A stretch of 64,000 bases of DNA from Paraburkholderia sp. PGU19 (GCF_013426915.1 NZ_AP023179.1:1302001-1366000), one strand, 5' to 3'. Numbered from the stretch's first letter, positions 14,836 to 25,165 are shown. Made by a program: numbers and translations. Notes: generated by a model from the letters alone, not told the origin.

Positions 14836-17800
14836 TTGGCTTCAAACAACCTAATCCGAATTCGTGGCGCACGCCAGCACAACCTGAAGAACGTCGACCT
14901 TGATCTTCACACGGGCGAAATGACCGTCGTGACGGGGCCGTCGGGCTCGGGCAAGTCGAGTCTCGTGTTCGACACCCTGTATGCCGAAGGGCAGCGGCGC
15001 TACGTCGAAACGTTCAGCGCGTACGCCCGGCAGTTTCTCGACCGGATGGACCGGCCGCAGGTCGACCGCGTCGACGGTGTGCCGCCTGCCATCGCCATCG
15101 ACCAGACCAACCCGGTGCGCAGTTCCCGCTCGACGGTCGGCACGATGACGGAGCTGAACGACCATTTGAAGCTGCTTTACGCGCGCGCGGCAGAACTGTT
15201 CGACCGCAAGACCGCACAGGCGGTCCGGCACGATTCGCCGGAGACGATTTACGCCGACCTGGACGCCCGCACGACCACTGACGACCCGCGCATCGTCGTG
15301 ACTTTTCCGGTCGAACTGCCGGAATCGACGAGCGAGGCGGAAGTCGAGCAATGGCTTTCCGCGAGCGGCTATACGCGTGTTCAGGCGCAGCGCGAGGTCG
15401 CGTCGCCCACAGGCATGCGCAAGGTGCTCGACGTCGTGGCAGACCGTTTCCGTCTGCATCAGGTCGAAAAGGCACGGGTGGTCGAGGCTATCGAGGCGTC
15501 GCTCAAGCGTGGCGGCGGGCGCGTGAATGTCTACGTGCTGGAACAGGCGCAGGAGGGCGAAGAAGTCGAGCCGCAGATCTGGCGCTTCTCCACGGGACTC
15601 CACAACCCGGACAGCGATCTTCGCTACGCCGATCCGCAGCCCGCGTTGTTCTCGTTTAATTCGGCCTATGGCGCATGCGATACATGTCGCGGCTTCGGGC
15701 GTGTGATCGGCGTCGATCTGGGCCTCGTGATTCCCGACGAACGCAAGACGCTGCGCGGCGGCGCCATCAAGCCGATGCAGACGCCCGCATGGAAAGAGTG
15801 CCAGGACGACCTGATGCGCTACGCGGCGAAGGCCAACATTCGCCGCGACACACGCTGGTCCGAACTCACGGAAGCCGAGCGTGACTGGGTCATCAATGGC
15901 TCGCCGGACTGGGACGGCGAGTGGCAGAAACAATGGTATGGCGTGAAGCGCTTCTTCGGCTATCTGGAGTCGAAAGCCTACAAGATGCATATTCGGGTGC
16001 TGCTGTCTAAGTACCGTAGCTACACGCCGTGCGAGACGTGCGGCGGCGCACGCCTGAAGACGGAATCGTTGCTGTGGCGACTCGGTTCGAAACAGAATGC
16101 GGACGGGGTGCTGGAGCCGGCGCAGCGTTTCATGCCGCGCGGAGTCGACTGGAACCGTGCGCAGCTCGAAGCATTGGCGGGGCTGACGGTGCACGATCTG
16201 ATGCTGCTGCCCATCGAGCGCATCCGGCGCTTCTTCGACGAGATCACGTTGCCGAGCGCGCTGCTCGACGACGCGCTAAAACTGTTGCTCGCCGAAGTGC
16301 GCACGCGCCTCAAATATCTGTGTGACGTCGGTCTCGGCTACCTCACGCTTGATCGTCAGAGCCGCACGCTGTCGGGCGGCGAAGTGCAGCGGATCAACCT
16401 GACCACGGCACTCGGCACGTCGCTGACCAAGACGCTGTTCGTGCTCGACGAGCCAAGCATCGGCCTGCATCCGCGCGACCTGAACAGAATCGTCGAAGCG
16501 ATGCATCGGCTGCGCGATGCGGGCAATACGCTCGTCGTCGTCGAACACGATCCTTCCGTGATGCTCGCCGCCGATCGCCTGATCGACATGGGCCCCGGCC
16601 CGGGCGAGCGCGGCGGCACGATCATTTACGACGGTGCGCCGGACAAGATCCGTTCGGCGGGCACGCTGACGGGCGAGTATCTCGGCGGACGCAAGCATGT
16701 CGCGGATGCGGCGCACTGGGCACGTCGGCCGGTTGACACGAGCACGCCGCGCATCGTGCTCGAAGGCGCGCGCCAGCACAATCTGTGCGACGTGACGGTC
16801 GACATTCCGTTGCAGCGTCTCGTGTGCGTGACGGGCGTATCGGGCTCCGGCAAGTCGACGCTGATCCAGGATGTGCTGTATCCCGCGCTGGCGCGCCAGC
16901 TTGGCAAGGCGACGGAATCGCCCGGCGCGCACCGCAGTCTGACGGGCGTCGAGCAGATCAGCGACGCGATATTCGTCGACCAGTCGCCGATCGGCAAAAC
17001 CACGCGTTCGAATCCCGCAAGCTACGTCGGCGCCTTCGACGAAATCCGCAAGCTGTTCGCGAAGGCGCCGCTCGCGTTGCAACGCGGCTATGGCGCCGGC
17101 GTGTTCAGCTTCAACTCGGGCGATGGCCGCTGCCCAACCTGCGGCGGCTCCGGCTTCGAACATATCGAAATGCAGTTCCTGAGCGACGTCTATTTGCGTT
17201 GTCCGGACTGTGACGGCAGCCGCTACCGGCCCGAAGTGCTCGAGGTGAAGATCGAGCGCGCGGGTCGCGCGCTGAGCATCGCGGACGTGCTGGAACTGAC
17301 CGTGCACGAGGCCGTCACCCTGTTCGCCCCGGATGGCGAAGTGCTGCGCGTGTTGCAGCCTATCGTCGATGTCGGTCTCGAATACGTGAAACTGGGCCAG
17401 CCGGTGCCGACGTTGTCGGGCGGGGAGGCGCAGCGTCTGAAGCTCGCGGGCTTCCTGGCGGAAACCGCTCAGGCGAAGACGGCACGCGGCGCGAAGCAGG
17501 CGCCGGCGGCGCGCCTGTTCATGTTCGACGAGCCGACCACCGGCCTTCACTTCGACGATATCGCCAAGCTGATGCAGGCGTTCGGCAAACTGCTGGCGGG
17601 CGGTCATTCGTTGATCGTCATCGAGCACAATCTGGACGTGATCCGCGCGGCTGACTGGCTGATCGATCTCGGTCCCGAAGGCGGCGATGCCGGCGGCCTC
17701 GTCGTGTGCGCGGGCACGCCCGAAGACGTCAAGCAATGCCAGGGTTCGCACACAGGCGAGGCGCTCGTGCAATACGACCGCGCGATGGGACTCGCCATCG

Positions 17801-20694
17801 AGCCGACCGAGGCGGCCGAGAAGGCGGAAGCCGCCGCACACGGCATGCCGCTCCAGACGGCGCTGACCGCGGCGCGCGCGCGGCGTGCGGTGGAAGGCGA
17901 AGACGTCGTGCGCATCGTCAACGCGCGCGAGCACAACCTGAAAGCGCTGGACGTCGATATTCCACATGGAAAGTTCAACGTCATCACAGGCGTCTCCGGT
18001 TCGGGCAAGTCGACGCTCGCATTCGACATCCTGTTCCACGAAGGGCAGCGCCGGTATCTGGAATCGCTGAATGCGTATGCGCGTTCCATCGTGCAGCCCG
18101 CCGGCCGTCCTGAGGTCGATGCTGTGTATGGCATCCCGCCTACCGTTGCAATCGAGCAGCGTTTGTCGCGTGGCGGACGCAAGAGCACGGTCGCGACGAC
18201 GTCGGAGGTATGGCACTTCCTGCGATTGCTGTATGTGAAGCTCGGAATCCAGCATTGCATTCACGATGGCGCGCCTGTTACGTCGCAAAGCGTCGAGTCG
18301 ATCGTCGCGCAGTTGATGCGCGATCACAAAGGCGATCATGTCGGACTGCTTGCGCCGCTCGTCGTGAACCGCAAGGGCGTCTATACCGACCTCGCGAAAT
18401 GGGCGAAAGCGCGCGGCAATTCGCACCTGCGTGTCGACGGCGAGTTTGTGCTCGTCGATCCGTGGCCGAAGCTCGATCGTTTCCGCGAGCATACGATCGA
18501 GTTGCCCGTCGGCGACATCGTCGTGTCGGCGGACAAGGAAGCCGAACTGCGTCGGCTGCTCGACGAAACGCTCGAAGCGGGCAAGGGCGTGATCCATCTG
18601 CTCGCGCCGCTCGACGGCCTCGAACACGCGATGACCCGCAATGGGCCGACCGCGCATGTCGGCGAAGTGAAGGTGCTGTCGGTCAAGCGCGCGTGTCCTG
18701 TGTGCGGCACGAGTTATCCCGAACTGGACCCGCGCATGTTCTCGTACAACAGCAAGCACGGGTGGTGCACCACATGCGTCGGCACGGGTCTCGCACTGAC
18801 CCGCGAACAGCGCGCCGCCTATGACGACACGGTCCTCGTCGACGAAAACCGTGGCCGCGAACAGACCTTACCGTCGGACGAGCAGGAACCGGAGGGCGTC
18901 GTCGACGAACCGTGTCCGGATTGCCATGGCACGCGTCTGAATCCGTCCGCTCGCGCCGTATCGTTCAGCGAAACGTCGATCGTCGACGTCGCGCAATGGA
19001 CCGTGACGGATACGCGACGCTGGATCGATGAACTCGAACTGACCGGGCGCGATGCGGAAATCGCCCGCGACGTGATCAGTGAAATCGGCAGCCGCCTGCA
19101 GTTCCTCGAAGAAGTGGGCCTCGGTTATCTGAGCCTCGACCGGGCGGCGCCGAGTCTGTCGGGCGGCGAAGCGCAACGTATTCGTCTCGCGGCGCAGCTT
19201 GGCAGCAATCTGCAGGGTGTCTGCTACGTGCTCGACGAGCCGACCATTGGTTTGCATCCGCGCGACAACCAGATTCTGCTGAACGCGCTGCGCAAGCTCG
19301 GCGACAAGGGCAATACGCTGGTCGTCGTCGAGCATGACGAAGACACCATACGCCGCGCGGATCACATCATCGATATTGGCCCGGGCGCGGGCAAGCGCGG
19401 TGGGACGCTGGTCGCGCAGGGACGCGTCGGCGATCTTTCCGCGCAGTCGAATTCGCTGACAGGTCAGTTTCTCGCTCAGCCGATTCTGCATCCGTTGCAA
19501 GCGCGGCGGCCGGTTTCGCTCGCAACAAAACGCGCGCCCGCCGTGCCGGAAAGGTGGCTCACCGTGCATGGTGCAACGCTGCACAATCTGCGCGATGTGA
19601 CCGTCGGCATTCCGCTCGGGCGTCTCGTCGCCGTGACGGGTGTGAGCGGGTCAGGCAAGTCGACGCTCGCGCGCGATGTGCTGATGACGAATCTGCTCGA
19701 TGCCGTCGGCCGGTCGGTACTGTCGTCGCCCGCAGTGCGCCGCGCGCGCAAGGCCGCGCGAACGGACGAGGCGCCCGCCGCGAACCGTCGTTCGAGCGTG
19801 CTAGCACGCAGTGCGCCCCGGCCGTCCCTGAACGTCGCGCACGCGTGGCAGGGCTGCCAGTCGATTAGCGGCTTCGAGTCGATCGATCGCGTGCTCGAAG
19901 TCGACCAGACGCCGATCGGCAAGACACCGCGCTCGTGTCCTGCCACGTATATCGGCGTATGGGACACGATCAGACGTCTGTTCGCCGACACGCTCGAAGC
20001 GCGGGCGCGTGGCTACACGGCATCGCGCTTCTCGTTCAACACGGGCGACGGCCGTTGCCCGGCGTGCGAAGGGCAAGGCGTGCGCACGATCGGTATGAGC
20101 TTCCTGCCCGACGTAAAGGTGCCGTGCGACGTGTGCCATGGTCAGCGCTTCAATCCGGAAACGCTCGCGGTGACGTGGCGCGGCAAGAATATCGGCGACG
20201 TGCTGACGATGGAAATCGACGAAGCCGTCGACTTCTTCGCGGCGATGTCGAACATCGCGCATCCGCTGCAACTGATGAAGGACGTCGGCCTTGGCTATCT
20301 GACGCTCGGCCAGCCGTCGCCGACGCTGTCGGGCGGCGAGGCGCAGCGCATCAAGCTGGTCACCGAACTGAGCAAGGTGCGCGACGACATCACACGCCGC
20401 GGACAAAAGGCGCCGCACACGCTGTATGTGCTCGACGAACCGACTGTCGGCCTCCATATGGCCGACGTCGCGAAGCTGATTCGCGTGCTGCATCGGCTCG
20501 CTGACGCAGGGCACAGCGTCGTCGTGATCGAGCACGACCTCGATGTGATCGCCGAAGCGGACTGGATCGTCGATCTCGGACCCGAGGGTGGCGTGGGTGG
20601 CGGCTCAATCGTCGCGTCGACCGATCCCGAAGGCTTGGTGCGCGTCGCGGCGAGCCACACGGGCGGGCTTTGGAGCCGGTGCTCGCGAGGGTAG
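14836..20694 (+). CDS. Tandem (double) UvrA-family excinuclease ABC ATPase
   Basis: 1952 residues, twice the usual UvrA length, made of two complete UvrA units. Four Walker A motifs are visible: GPSGSGKSS near residue 34, and GVSGSGKST near 668, 1053 and 1602. There are four LSGGE(A/V)QR signatures and four DEP-(S/T)-x-GLH Walker B regions. CxxC zinc-module pairs occur in each half (CETCGG, CPTCGG, CPDCHG, CPACEG). Canonical UvrA dimerises to find bulky DNA lesions; here the dimer may be covalent. The frame has a stop at 14824-14826, so TTG 14836 is the only reasonable start. It has a weak ribosome-binding site. A LexA box lies upstream. Similar long UvrA paralogues are known in Burkholderiales but their job is not settled. 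Confidence 0.92.
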   Translation: MASNNLIRIRGARQHNLKNVDLDLHTGEMTVVTGPSGSGKSSLVFDTLYAEGQRRYVETFSAYARQFLDRMDRPQVDRVDGVPPAIAIDQTNPVRSSRSTVGTMTELNDHLKLLYARAAELFDRKTAQAVRHDSPETIYADLDARTTTDDPRIVVTFPVELPESTSEAEVEQWLSASGYTRVQAQREVASPTGMRKVLDVVADRFRLHQVEKARVVEAIEASLKRGGGRVNVYVLEQAQEGEEVEPQIWRFSTGLHNPDSDLRYADPQPALFSFNSAYGACDTCRGFGRVIGVDLGLVIPDERKTLRGGAIKPMQTPAWKECQDDLMRYAAKANIRRDTRWSELTEAERDWVINGSPDWDGEWQKQWYGVKRFFGYLESKAYKMHIRVLLSKYRSYTPCETCGGARLKTESLLWRLGSKQNADGVLEPAQRFMPRGVDWNRAQLEALAGLTVHDLMLLPIERIRRFFDEITLPSALLDDALKLLLAEVRTRLKYLCDVGLGYLTLDRQSRTLSGGEVQRINLTTALGTSLTKTLFVLDEPSIGLHPRDLNRIVEAMHRLRDAGNTLVVVEHDPSVMLAADRLIDMGPGPGERGGTIIYDGAPDKIRSAGTLTGEYLGGRKHVADAAHWARRPVDTSTPRIVLEGARQHNLCDVTVDIPLQRLVCVTGVSGSGKSTLIQDVLYPALARQLGKATESPGAHRSLTGVEQISDAIFVDQSPIGKTTRSNPASYVGAFDEIRKLFAKAPLALQRGYGAGVFSFNSGDGRCPTCGGSGFEHIEMQFLSDVYLRCPDCDGSRYRPEVLEVKIERAGRALSIADVLELTVHEAVTLFAPDGEVLRVLQPIVDVGLEYVKLGQPVPTLSGGEAQRLKLAGFLAETAQAKTARGAKQAPAARLFMFDEPTTGLHFDDIAKLMQAFGKLLAGGHSLIVIEHNLDVIRAADWLIDLGPEGGDAGGLVVCAGTPEDVKQCQGSHTGEALVQYDRAMGLAIEPTEAAEKAEAAAHGMPLQTALTAARARRAVEGEDVVRIVNAREHNLKALDVDIPHGKFNVITGVSGSGKSTLAFDILFHEGQRRYLESLNAYARSIVQPAGRPEVDAVYGIPPTVAIEQRLSRGGRKSTVATTSEVWHFLRLLYVKLGIQHCIHDGAPVTSQSVESIVAQLMRDHKGDHVGLLAPLVVNRKGVYTDLAKWAKARGNSHLRVDGEFVLVDPWPKLDRFREHTIELPVGDIVVSADKEAELRRLLDETLEAGKGVIHLLAPLDGLEHAMTRNGPTAHVGEVKVLSVKRACPVCGTSYPELDPRMFSYNSKHGWCTTCVGTGLALTREQRAAYDDTVLVDENRGREQTLPSDEQEPEGVVDEPCPDCHGTRLNPSARAVSFSETSIVDVAQWTVTDTRRWIDELELTGRDAEIARDVISEIGSRLQFLEEVGLGYLSLDRAAPSLSGGEAQRIRLAAQLGSNLQGVCYVLDEPTIGLHPRDNQILLNALRKLGDKGNTLVVVEHDEDTIRRADHIIDIGPGAGKRGGTLVAQGRVGDLSAQSNSLTGQFLAQPILHPLQARRPVSLATKRAPAVPERWLTVHGATLHNLRDVTVGIPLGRLVAVTGVSGSGKSTLARDVLMTNLLDAVGRSVLSSPAVRRARKAARTDEAPAANRRSSVLARSAPRPSLNVAHAWQGCQSISGFESIDRVLEVDQTPIGKTPRSCPATYIGVWDTIRRLFADTLEARARGYTASRFSFNTGDGRCPACEGQGVRTIGMSFLPDVKVPCDVCHGQRFNPETLAVTWRGKNIGDVLTMEIDEAVDFFAAMSNIAHPLQLMKDVGLGYLTLGQPSPTLSGGEAQRIKLVTELSKVRDDITRRGQKAPHTLYVLDEPTVGLHMADVAKLIRVLHRLADAGHSVVVIEHDLDVIAEADWIVDLGPEGGVGGGSIVASTDPEGLVRVAASHTGGLWSRCSRG

Positions 20695-21173
20695 CGGGCG
20701 ACTCTGGCGAGCAAATAGCGGGCGCGCGTGTGAGCGCAGGCTGACGTAGCAAAGGCGGCGCGGCGTCGTCGTTCGTTCGACACGACGTCGCGCGCGTCAG
20801 GGTGAGGCTGTTCAGCGCCTCGCATAGCCCTGAACGCACCGCCTGCGCCTGGTCTTGCCCGCGCAACCATCGCGCTCGAAATCGAGCGCGGCGGAAACAC
20901 GTCTGCGACACGTTGCCACAACGATCGCCGCACAGGGCACAGGCCAACCGGTAATAGATCAACGGGCCGACGCCGTCCCGTGGGCGGCTGACGGCCCAAC
21001 CGCCCGCGAGTCGACACACTTGGGCCAATCCCTCTGACGGGCACGATCCACGTATCGACGGCATACTCCGGGCAATCTCGCGCGAACGGATCGAGCGTGC
21101 GTGCACGGCTATGCATGCTCGCGATCCCACTGCGCCGCAACGCGTTTCGCACGCAGCCAGATCAACCCGCAAC
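20695..21173. other. Intergenic region with no supported gene
   Basis: 479 bases between the tandem uvrA and the transporter gene. Short open frames exist but none has a ribosome-binding site or protein-like composition. I see no clear terminator, repeat or RNA structure. Confidence 0.5.
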
Positions 21174-22229
21174 ATGAAAAGCACCTCGATTTCCGCTTCG
21201 CTCTTCAGCATCGTGCTCGGTCTGTCCGGCCTCGGCCAGTCATGGCGGGTCGCAGCGCGAATGTGGCATGTGAGCGCCGCGGTCGGCGAAGGGATCCTGC
21301 TACTTGCGACGTCCGTCTGGTGCTGCCTGTTGATCACATACGTGCTGCACGCGTTGCGCAATCCCGCCGAAGTCGTCGACGAGTTCAAGCATCCCGTCGC
21401 GGGCGGCACAGCTGCGCTGCTCGGCGTGTCGACGCTGCTGATCGTGCAGGCGGTCTTCCCATATTCCCGCGGACTCGCAGCAGCGCTCGCCGTGGCAGGG
21501 CTCGCGTGGCATCTGAGTTTCGCGCTGTGGCACACGGGCATGTTGTGGCAGGGCGGGCGCGACATGCTCGACACGGCGCCCACGCTCTATCTGCCGACGG
21601 TCGCCGGCAACTTCACAGGCGCGGCGGCGCTCGCTACGATGGGCCGTCCCGAATGGGGCTGGCTGCTGTTCGGTGCGGGCATTTTTTCGTGGCTCGCAAT
21701 CGAGCCATTGATCATCTATCGCCTGTGGCACGGTGCTACGTTGCCGCCCGAGCAGCGGCCGCTGCTCGGCATCCAGTTCGCGCCGCCCGTCGTTGGCGCA
21801 GCGGCCGCGCTGGTGTTGCAGCCAGGTTCCGTCGATCACTGGATCGTGATGCTGCTCGGCTATGGCCTGTTCCAGATGCTGATTGGTTTGCGGCTCGGCG
21901 GCTGGCTGACGAAGCATCCGTTCGCGCCATCATGGTGGGCCTATACGTTCGGCGTCGCGTCGGCAACGCTCGCGTGCATGAAACTCGCGCAGGCGGGCGT
22001 GCCGCCTGCCCAGACGCTGTCGGTGCCCGTGTTCGTCGGCGCGAATCTGTTCATCGGCTATCTGAGCGTGCGTACGCTGGCGCATCTGTTCGATCCATCG
22101 GAGACGCAGTGCGGACATCGCGGCTCGATTGAGCGAGACCGCACGGCATTGCGTCCGCGAGCCTCATCCGTCCAACCGCAAGCAAAGCGCACTCAACCCG
22201 TCTATATTGGTCGCTGTTTGCCGACTTAA
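21174..22229 (+). CDS. TehA/SLAC1-type (TDT family) membrane transporter
   Basis: 351 residues with about nine to ten membrane helices, of the tellurite-resistance/dicarboxylate transporter fold shared with SLAC1 anion channels. Typical blocks are ASLFSIVLGLSGLGQSWR in the first helix, then LYLPTVAGNFTGAAAL and RPLLGIQFAPPVVG. It probably passes small anions or C4-dicarboxylates across the inner membrane. I chose ATG 21174 because the upstream in-frame extension is Arg/Pro-rich and not membrane-like. No strong ribosome-binding site is seen. The last 35 residues are polar and beyond the transporter fold. Confidence 0.78.
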   Translation: MKSTSISASLFSIVLGLSGLGQSWRVAARMWHVSAAVGEGILLLATSVWCCLLITYVLHALRNPAEVVDEFKHPVAGGTAALLGVSTLLIVQAVFPYSRGLAAALAVAGLAWHLSFALWHTGMLWQGGRDMLDTAPTLYLPTVAGNFTGAAALATMGRPEWGWLLFGAGIFSWLAIEPLIIYRLWHGATLPPEQRPLLGIQFAPPVVGAAAALVLQPGSVDHWIVMLLGYGLFQMLIGLRLGGWLTKHPFAPSWWAYTFGVASATLACMKLAQAGVPPAQTLSVPVFVGANLFIGYLSVRTLAHLFDPSETQCGHRGSIERDRTALRPRASSVQPQAKRTQPVYIGRCLPT

Positions 22230-22246
22230 GCTCACAAGGACCTTTC

Positions 22247-22951
22247 ATGCCTGACCCATCCATTTTCCCGATCGCGAAGAAGTGGCCCGCTGCGCATCCC
22301 GAGCGCATCCAGCTTTACTCGCTGCCGACGCCCAACGGCGTCAAGGTGTCGATCATGCTGGAGGAAACAGGTCTCGCGTATGAACCGCATCTGGTGCGCT
22401 TCGATACGAATGATCAGATGTCGCCGGAATTCATGTCGCTCAATCCGAACAACAAGATTCCCGCGATCATCGATCCGAACGGCCCCGATGGCGAGCCGCT
22501 GCCGCTCTTCGAGTCGGGCGCGATCCTGATCTATCTTGCGGACAAGACGGGACAACTGATGTCGCAGCGCGCGTCGGATCGCTACGAGACCATCCAATGG
22601 GTGATGTTCCAGATGGGAGGGATCGGACCGATGTTCGGTCAGGTCGGTTTCTTCCACAAATTCGCGGGCAAGGAGTACGAGGACAAGCGTCCGCGACAGC
22701 GCTACGTCAACGAATCGAAGCGGCTGCTCAGCGTGCTGAACGAGCGGCTGGCGACGCGCAAGTGGATCATGGGCGACGACTACACGATTGCCGATATCGC
22801 GACGTTCCCGTGGGTGCGCAATCTGGTCGGCTTCTACGAAGCTTCCGATCTTGTCGGCTTTGACGACTTCCCGCATGTGAAGCGCGCGCTCGACGCGTTT
22901 CTGGCGCGTCCTGCCGTCGTGCGAGGGTTGGACATCCCGAAGCGCGCGTGA
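22247..22951 (+). CDS. Glutathione S-transferase, YfcG/YghU-like (Nu-type)
   Basis: 234 residues. The N-terminal thioredoxin-like domain carries LYSLPTPNGVKVSIMLEETG and SLNPNNKIPAIIDPNG, then LFESGAILIYLADKTG. The TPNG and NNKIPAI motifs are those of the YfcG/YghU class, which bind glutathione and reduce disulfides rather than conjugate. The C-terminal helical domain ends with GDDYTIADIATFPWVR. The protein is cytoplasmic. AAGGA precedes ATG 22247. It lies 18 bases after the transporter gene and ends before a strong bidirectional terminator. Confidence 0.88.
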   Translation: MPDPSIFPIAKKWPAAHPERIQLYSLPTPNGVKVSIMLEETGLAYEPHLVRFDTNDQMSPEFMSLNPNNKIPAIIDPNGPDGEPLPLFESGAILIYLADKTGQLMSQRASDRYETIQWVMFQMGGIGPMFGQVGFFHKFAGKEYEDKRPRQRYVNESKRLLSVLNERLATRKWIMGDDYTIADIATFPWVRNLVGFYEASDLVGFDDFPHVKRALDAFLARPAVVRGLDIPKRA

Positions 22952-22962
22952 CCGCAGGTAAT

Positions 22963-23006
22963 AAAAAAGCCCGTGCCGTCTACACAACGGCACGGGCTTT
23001 CTTTTT
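22963..23006. terminator. Bidirectional terminator between GST and phospholipase genes
   Basis: An A run, then AGCCCGTGCCGT (22968-22979), loop CTACACA, ACGGCACGGGCT (22987-22998), then TTCTTTTT. A-tract and T-tract on either side let it serve both converging genes. Confidence 0.85.
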
Positions 23007-23047
23007 GAACTTCTCCAAACCGCTAAACCGCCAACCCGGTAATTCCC

Positions 23048-25165
23048 TTACTGCCCGCCCAGCGCCGGATCGCTCATGCTCGGCTTGCCCGTCTCGACGT
23101 GACCCGCAAAACGGCGCGTGAACGACGTGTCGCTATCGACGGTGATCGTGAGGTCGTACCAGCCGTACACGTGACGCAAATCGAGGTTCACGGTATCGCT
23201 GTCGCCGCCGCGCACCGTGTGCGTGAGTGGCTTGCCCGAATCGTACGCGTTGACGATCGTGAACTGGCAGCGCGTGTTGCCGTCGTTCTTCAGGCGCAGT
23301 TGCAGATTGCCGTTCGCCACGTCGTAGCCTTCCGCGACTTCCGGGTTCGCGCGATCGTGGCTGTTCCAGAAATGCTGCGCGACCTGCTTGCCGGCAAAGC
23401 GACGCAGGAAGCCATTCGGCCCGTGCACCGTGAAATCGTACGAACCATCCGCCTTCACGGGCAACTGATCGACCAGACGCTTGCCCGCTTCCACTGTGTA
23501 CGTGCGCGGCGCATCGGCGCTTAACGCTTCGAATACGAGGAAGTTCGCGCCGGCGTCGCCCGTGTTGACGAAGCGCATCGAGAGCTTGCCGCTGCTGTCG
23601 TCATTGATGCGGACGAACAGCTCATACGGCACCGCGCGCGCCGGACGCACGCCCGGCTCCTGCTTCGGCACGGAGCCGACGGCGGGCGGCAGCGGCACGT
23701 AGTCGGGGTGACGGTTCTGATCCTGCGGCTTGTACGACGCGGTGGACGGCAGCGTCGGGAATGCATCGTTCGGGTTCTTGAAGTTGAACGCCGACGTCAG
23801 ATCGCCGCACACCGTTCGACGCCACGGCGTGATGTTCGGCTCCGACAGCTTGTGGCCATGACCGAAACGCGCTTCGATGAACTGGATCACGGACGTGTGA
23901 TCGAACACCTCCGAGCACACCCAGCCGCCTTTCGACCACGGCGACACGACCAGCATCGGCACACGCGGCCCGAGGCCATAGGGGCCGGCCGCATATTTGC
24001 CGTTGTTGCCGCCGGGATAGATTTCGTTGGTCGTGTCGATGGTCGACAGACCATTCGCACTCGACGACGGCGCAAACGGCGGCGACACGTGATCGAAGAA
24101 ACCGTCGTTCTCGTCATAGTTGATGAGCAGCGCGGTCTTGCTCCACACCTCGGGGTTCGACGTCAGGATCTGCAGCACCTGATCGACATACCACGCGCCA
24201 TAGTTCGCGGGCCAGTTCGGATGCTCGGAGTAGGCTTCCGGCGCGACGATCCACGACACCTGCGGCAACTGGTTGTTCTGAACGTCCTTGCGCAAGATGT
24301 CGAAGTACGTGTCGCCTGCCGACACGTTCGTACCCGTGCGCGCTTTTTCATACAGCGGATTGCCGGGCTGCGCGTTGCGATACTGGTTGAAGTAGAGCAA
24401 CGAGTTGTCACCGTAGTTGCCGATATACGGATTGTTCGTCCAGCCCCACGATCCATTTGCATCCAGGCCCGTGCCGATGTCCTGATAAATCTTCCACGAA
24501 ATGCCCGCTGTTTCCAGCACCTCGGGATACGTCGACCAGCCGTAACCCAGTTCCGAGTTGTCGACGACAGGGCCTCCGCCCGAGCCGTCGTTGCCGACCC
24601 AGCCCGTCCACATGTAGTAGCGGTTCGGGTCCGTCGCGCCCATCAGCGAGCAGTGGTACGCGTCGCAGATCGTGAACGAGTCGGCCAGCTGATAGTGAAA
24701 CGGGATGTCGTCGCGCGTGAGGTACGCCATCGTCGTCGTGCCCTTGTTCGGCACCCACTGGTCGTTGCGGCCGCCGTTCCATGCGCCGTGCGTCGTCGGC
24801 CAGTCGTGCGGCAGGTCTTGCAGGAACTGCAGGCCGAGATTCGGCGCCGTCGGACGGAACGGCAGCACTTCGCCGACGCCGCCCGCCAGCGGTTGATGCC
24901 ACACCGGTTTGCCGTTCGGCAGGTTGATCGCGCGCGTGTCGCCGAAGCCGCGCACGCCTCGCAGCGTGCCGAAGTAATGATCGAACGAGCGGTTCTCCTG
25001 CATCAGCACGACGATGTGCTCGATATCACGGATGCTGCCTGTTTTGTTGTTCGCAGGAATTGCGAGCGCATTGCGGATGCCGAGGGGGAGCATCGTCAAT
25101 GCGGTGGCGGAGCCGGCTGCCTGGGCGGCGGCTCGCAGGAAATCACGGCGGTTTTTTGAGGTCAT
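23048..25165 (-). CDS. Tat-exported phosphocholine-type phospholipase C
   Basis: 705 residues, the length of PlcH/PlcN-type phospholipases C. A twin-arginine signal (NRRDFLRAAAQAAGS) starts at residue 5, so export is folded through Tat. The phosphoesterase core follows: VLMQENRSFDHYFGTLRG, then CDAYHCSLMGATDPNRYYM and LINYDENDGFFDHVSPP. The C-terminal part contains two beta domains of the phospholipase C C-terminal type (VNTGDAGANFLVFEA, then LDLRHVYGWYDLTI). It hydrolyses phosphatidylcholine-type lipids. ATG 25165 places the Arg pair at the right distance from the N-terminus. The upstream in-frame ATG 25210 adds 15 unrelated residues. Confidence 0.9.
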   Translation of the reverse strand: MTSKNRRDFLRAAAQAAGSATALTMLPLGIRNALAIPANNKTGSIRDIEHIVVLMQENRSFDHYFGTLRGVRGFGDTRAINLPNGKPVWHQPLAGGVGEVLPFRPTAPNLGLQFLQDLPHDWPTTHGAWNGGRNDQWVPNKGTTTMAYLTRDDIPFHYQLADSFTICDAYHCSLMGATDPNRYYMWTGWVGNDGSGGGPVVDNSELGYGWSTYPEVLETAGISWKIYQDIGTGLDANGSWGWTNNPYIGNYGDNSLLYFNQYRNAQPGNPLYEKARTGTNVSAGDTYFDILRKDVQNNQLPQVSWIVAPEAYSEHPNWPANYGAWYVDQVLQILTSNPEVWSKTALLINYDENDGFFDHVSPPFAPSSSANGLSTIDTTNEIYPGGNNGKYAAGPYGLGPRVPMLVVSPWSKGGWVCSEVFDHTSVIQFIEARFGHGHKLSEPNITPWRRTVCGDLTSAFNFKNPNDAFPTLPSTASYKPQDQNRHPDYVPLPPAVGSVPKQEPGVRPARAVPYELFVRINDDSSGKLSMRFVNTGDAGANFLVFEALSADAPRTYTVEAGKRLVDQLPVKADGSYDFTVHGPNGFLRRFAGKQVAQHFWNSHDRANPEVAEGYDVANGNLQLRLKNDGNTRCQFTIVNAYDSGKPLTHTVRGGDSDTVNLDLRHVYGWYDLTITVDSDTSFTRRFAGHVETGKPSMSDPALGGQ

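Noticed and set aside
16276..18759. A minus-strand open frame of about 830 codons opposite the tandem uvrA
   Set aside because: Same reason: repetitive Arg/His/Ala composition and full overlap with well-conserved ATPase motifs on the plus strand.
20855..21037. A 60-codon plus-strand frame in the gap after the tandem uvrA
   Set aside because: No ribosome-binding site, no hydrophobic or domain-like pattern, and composition typical of random GC-rich frames.
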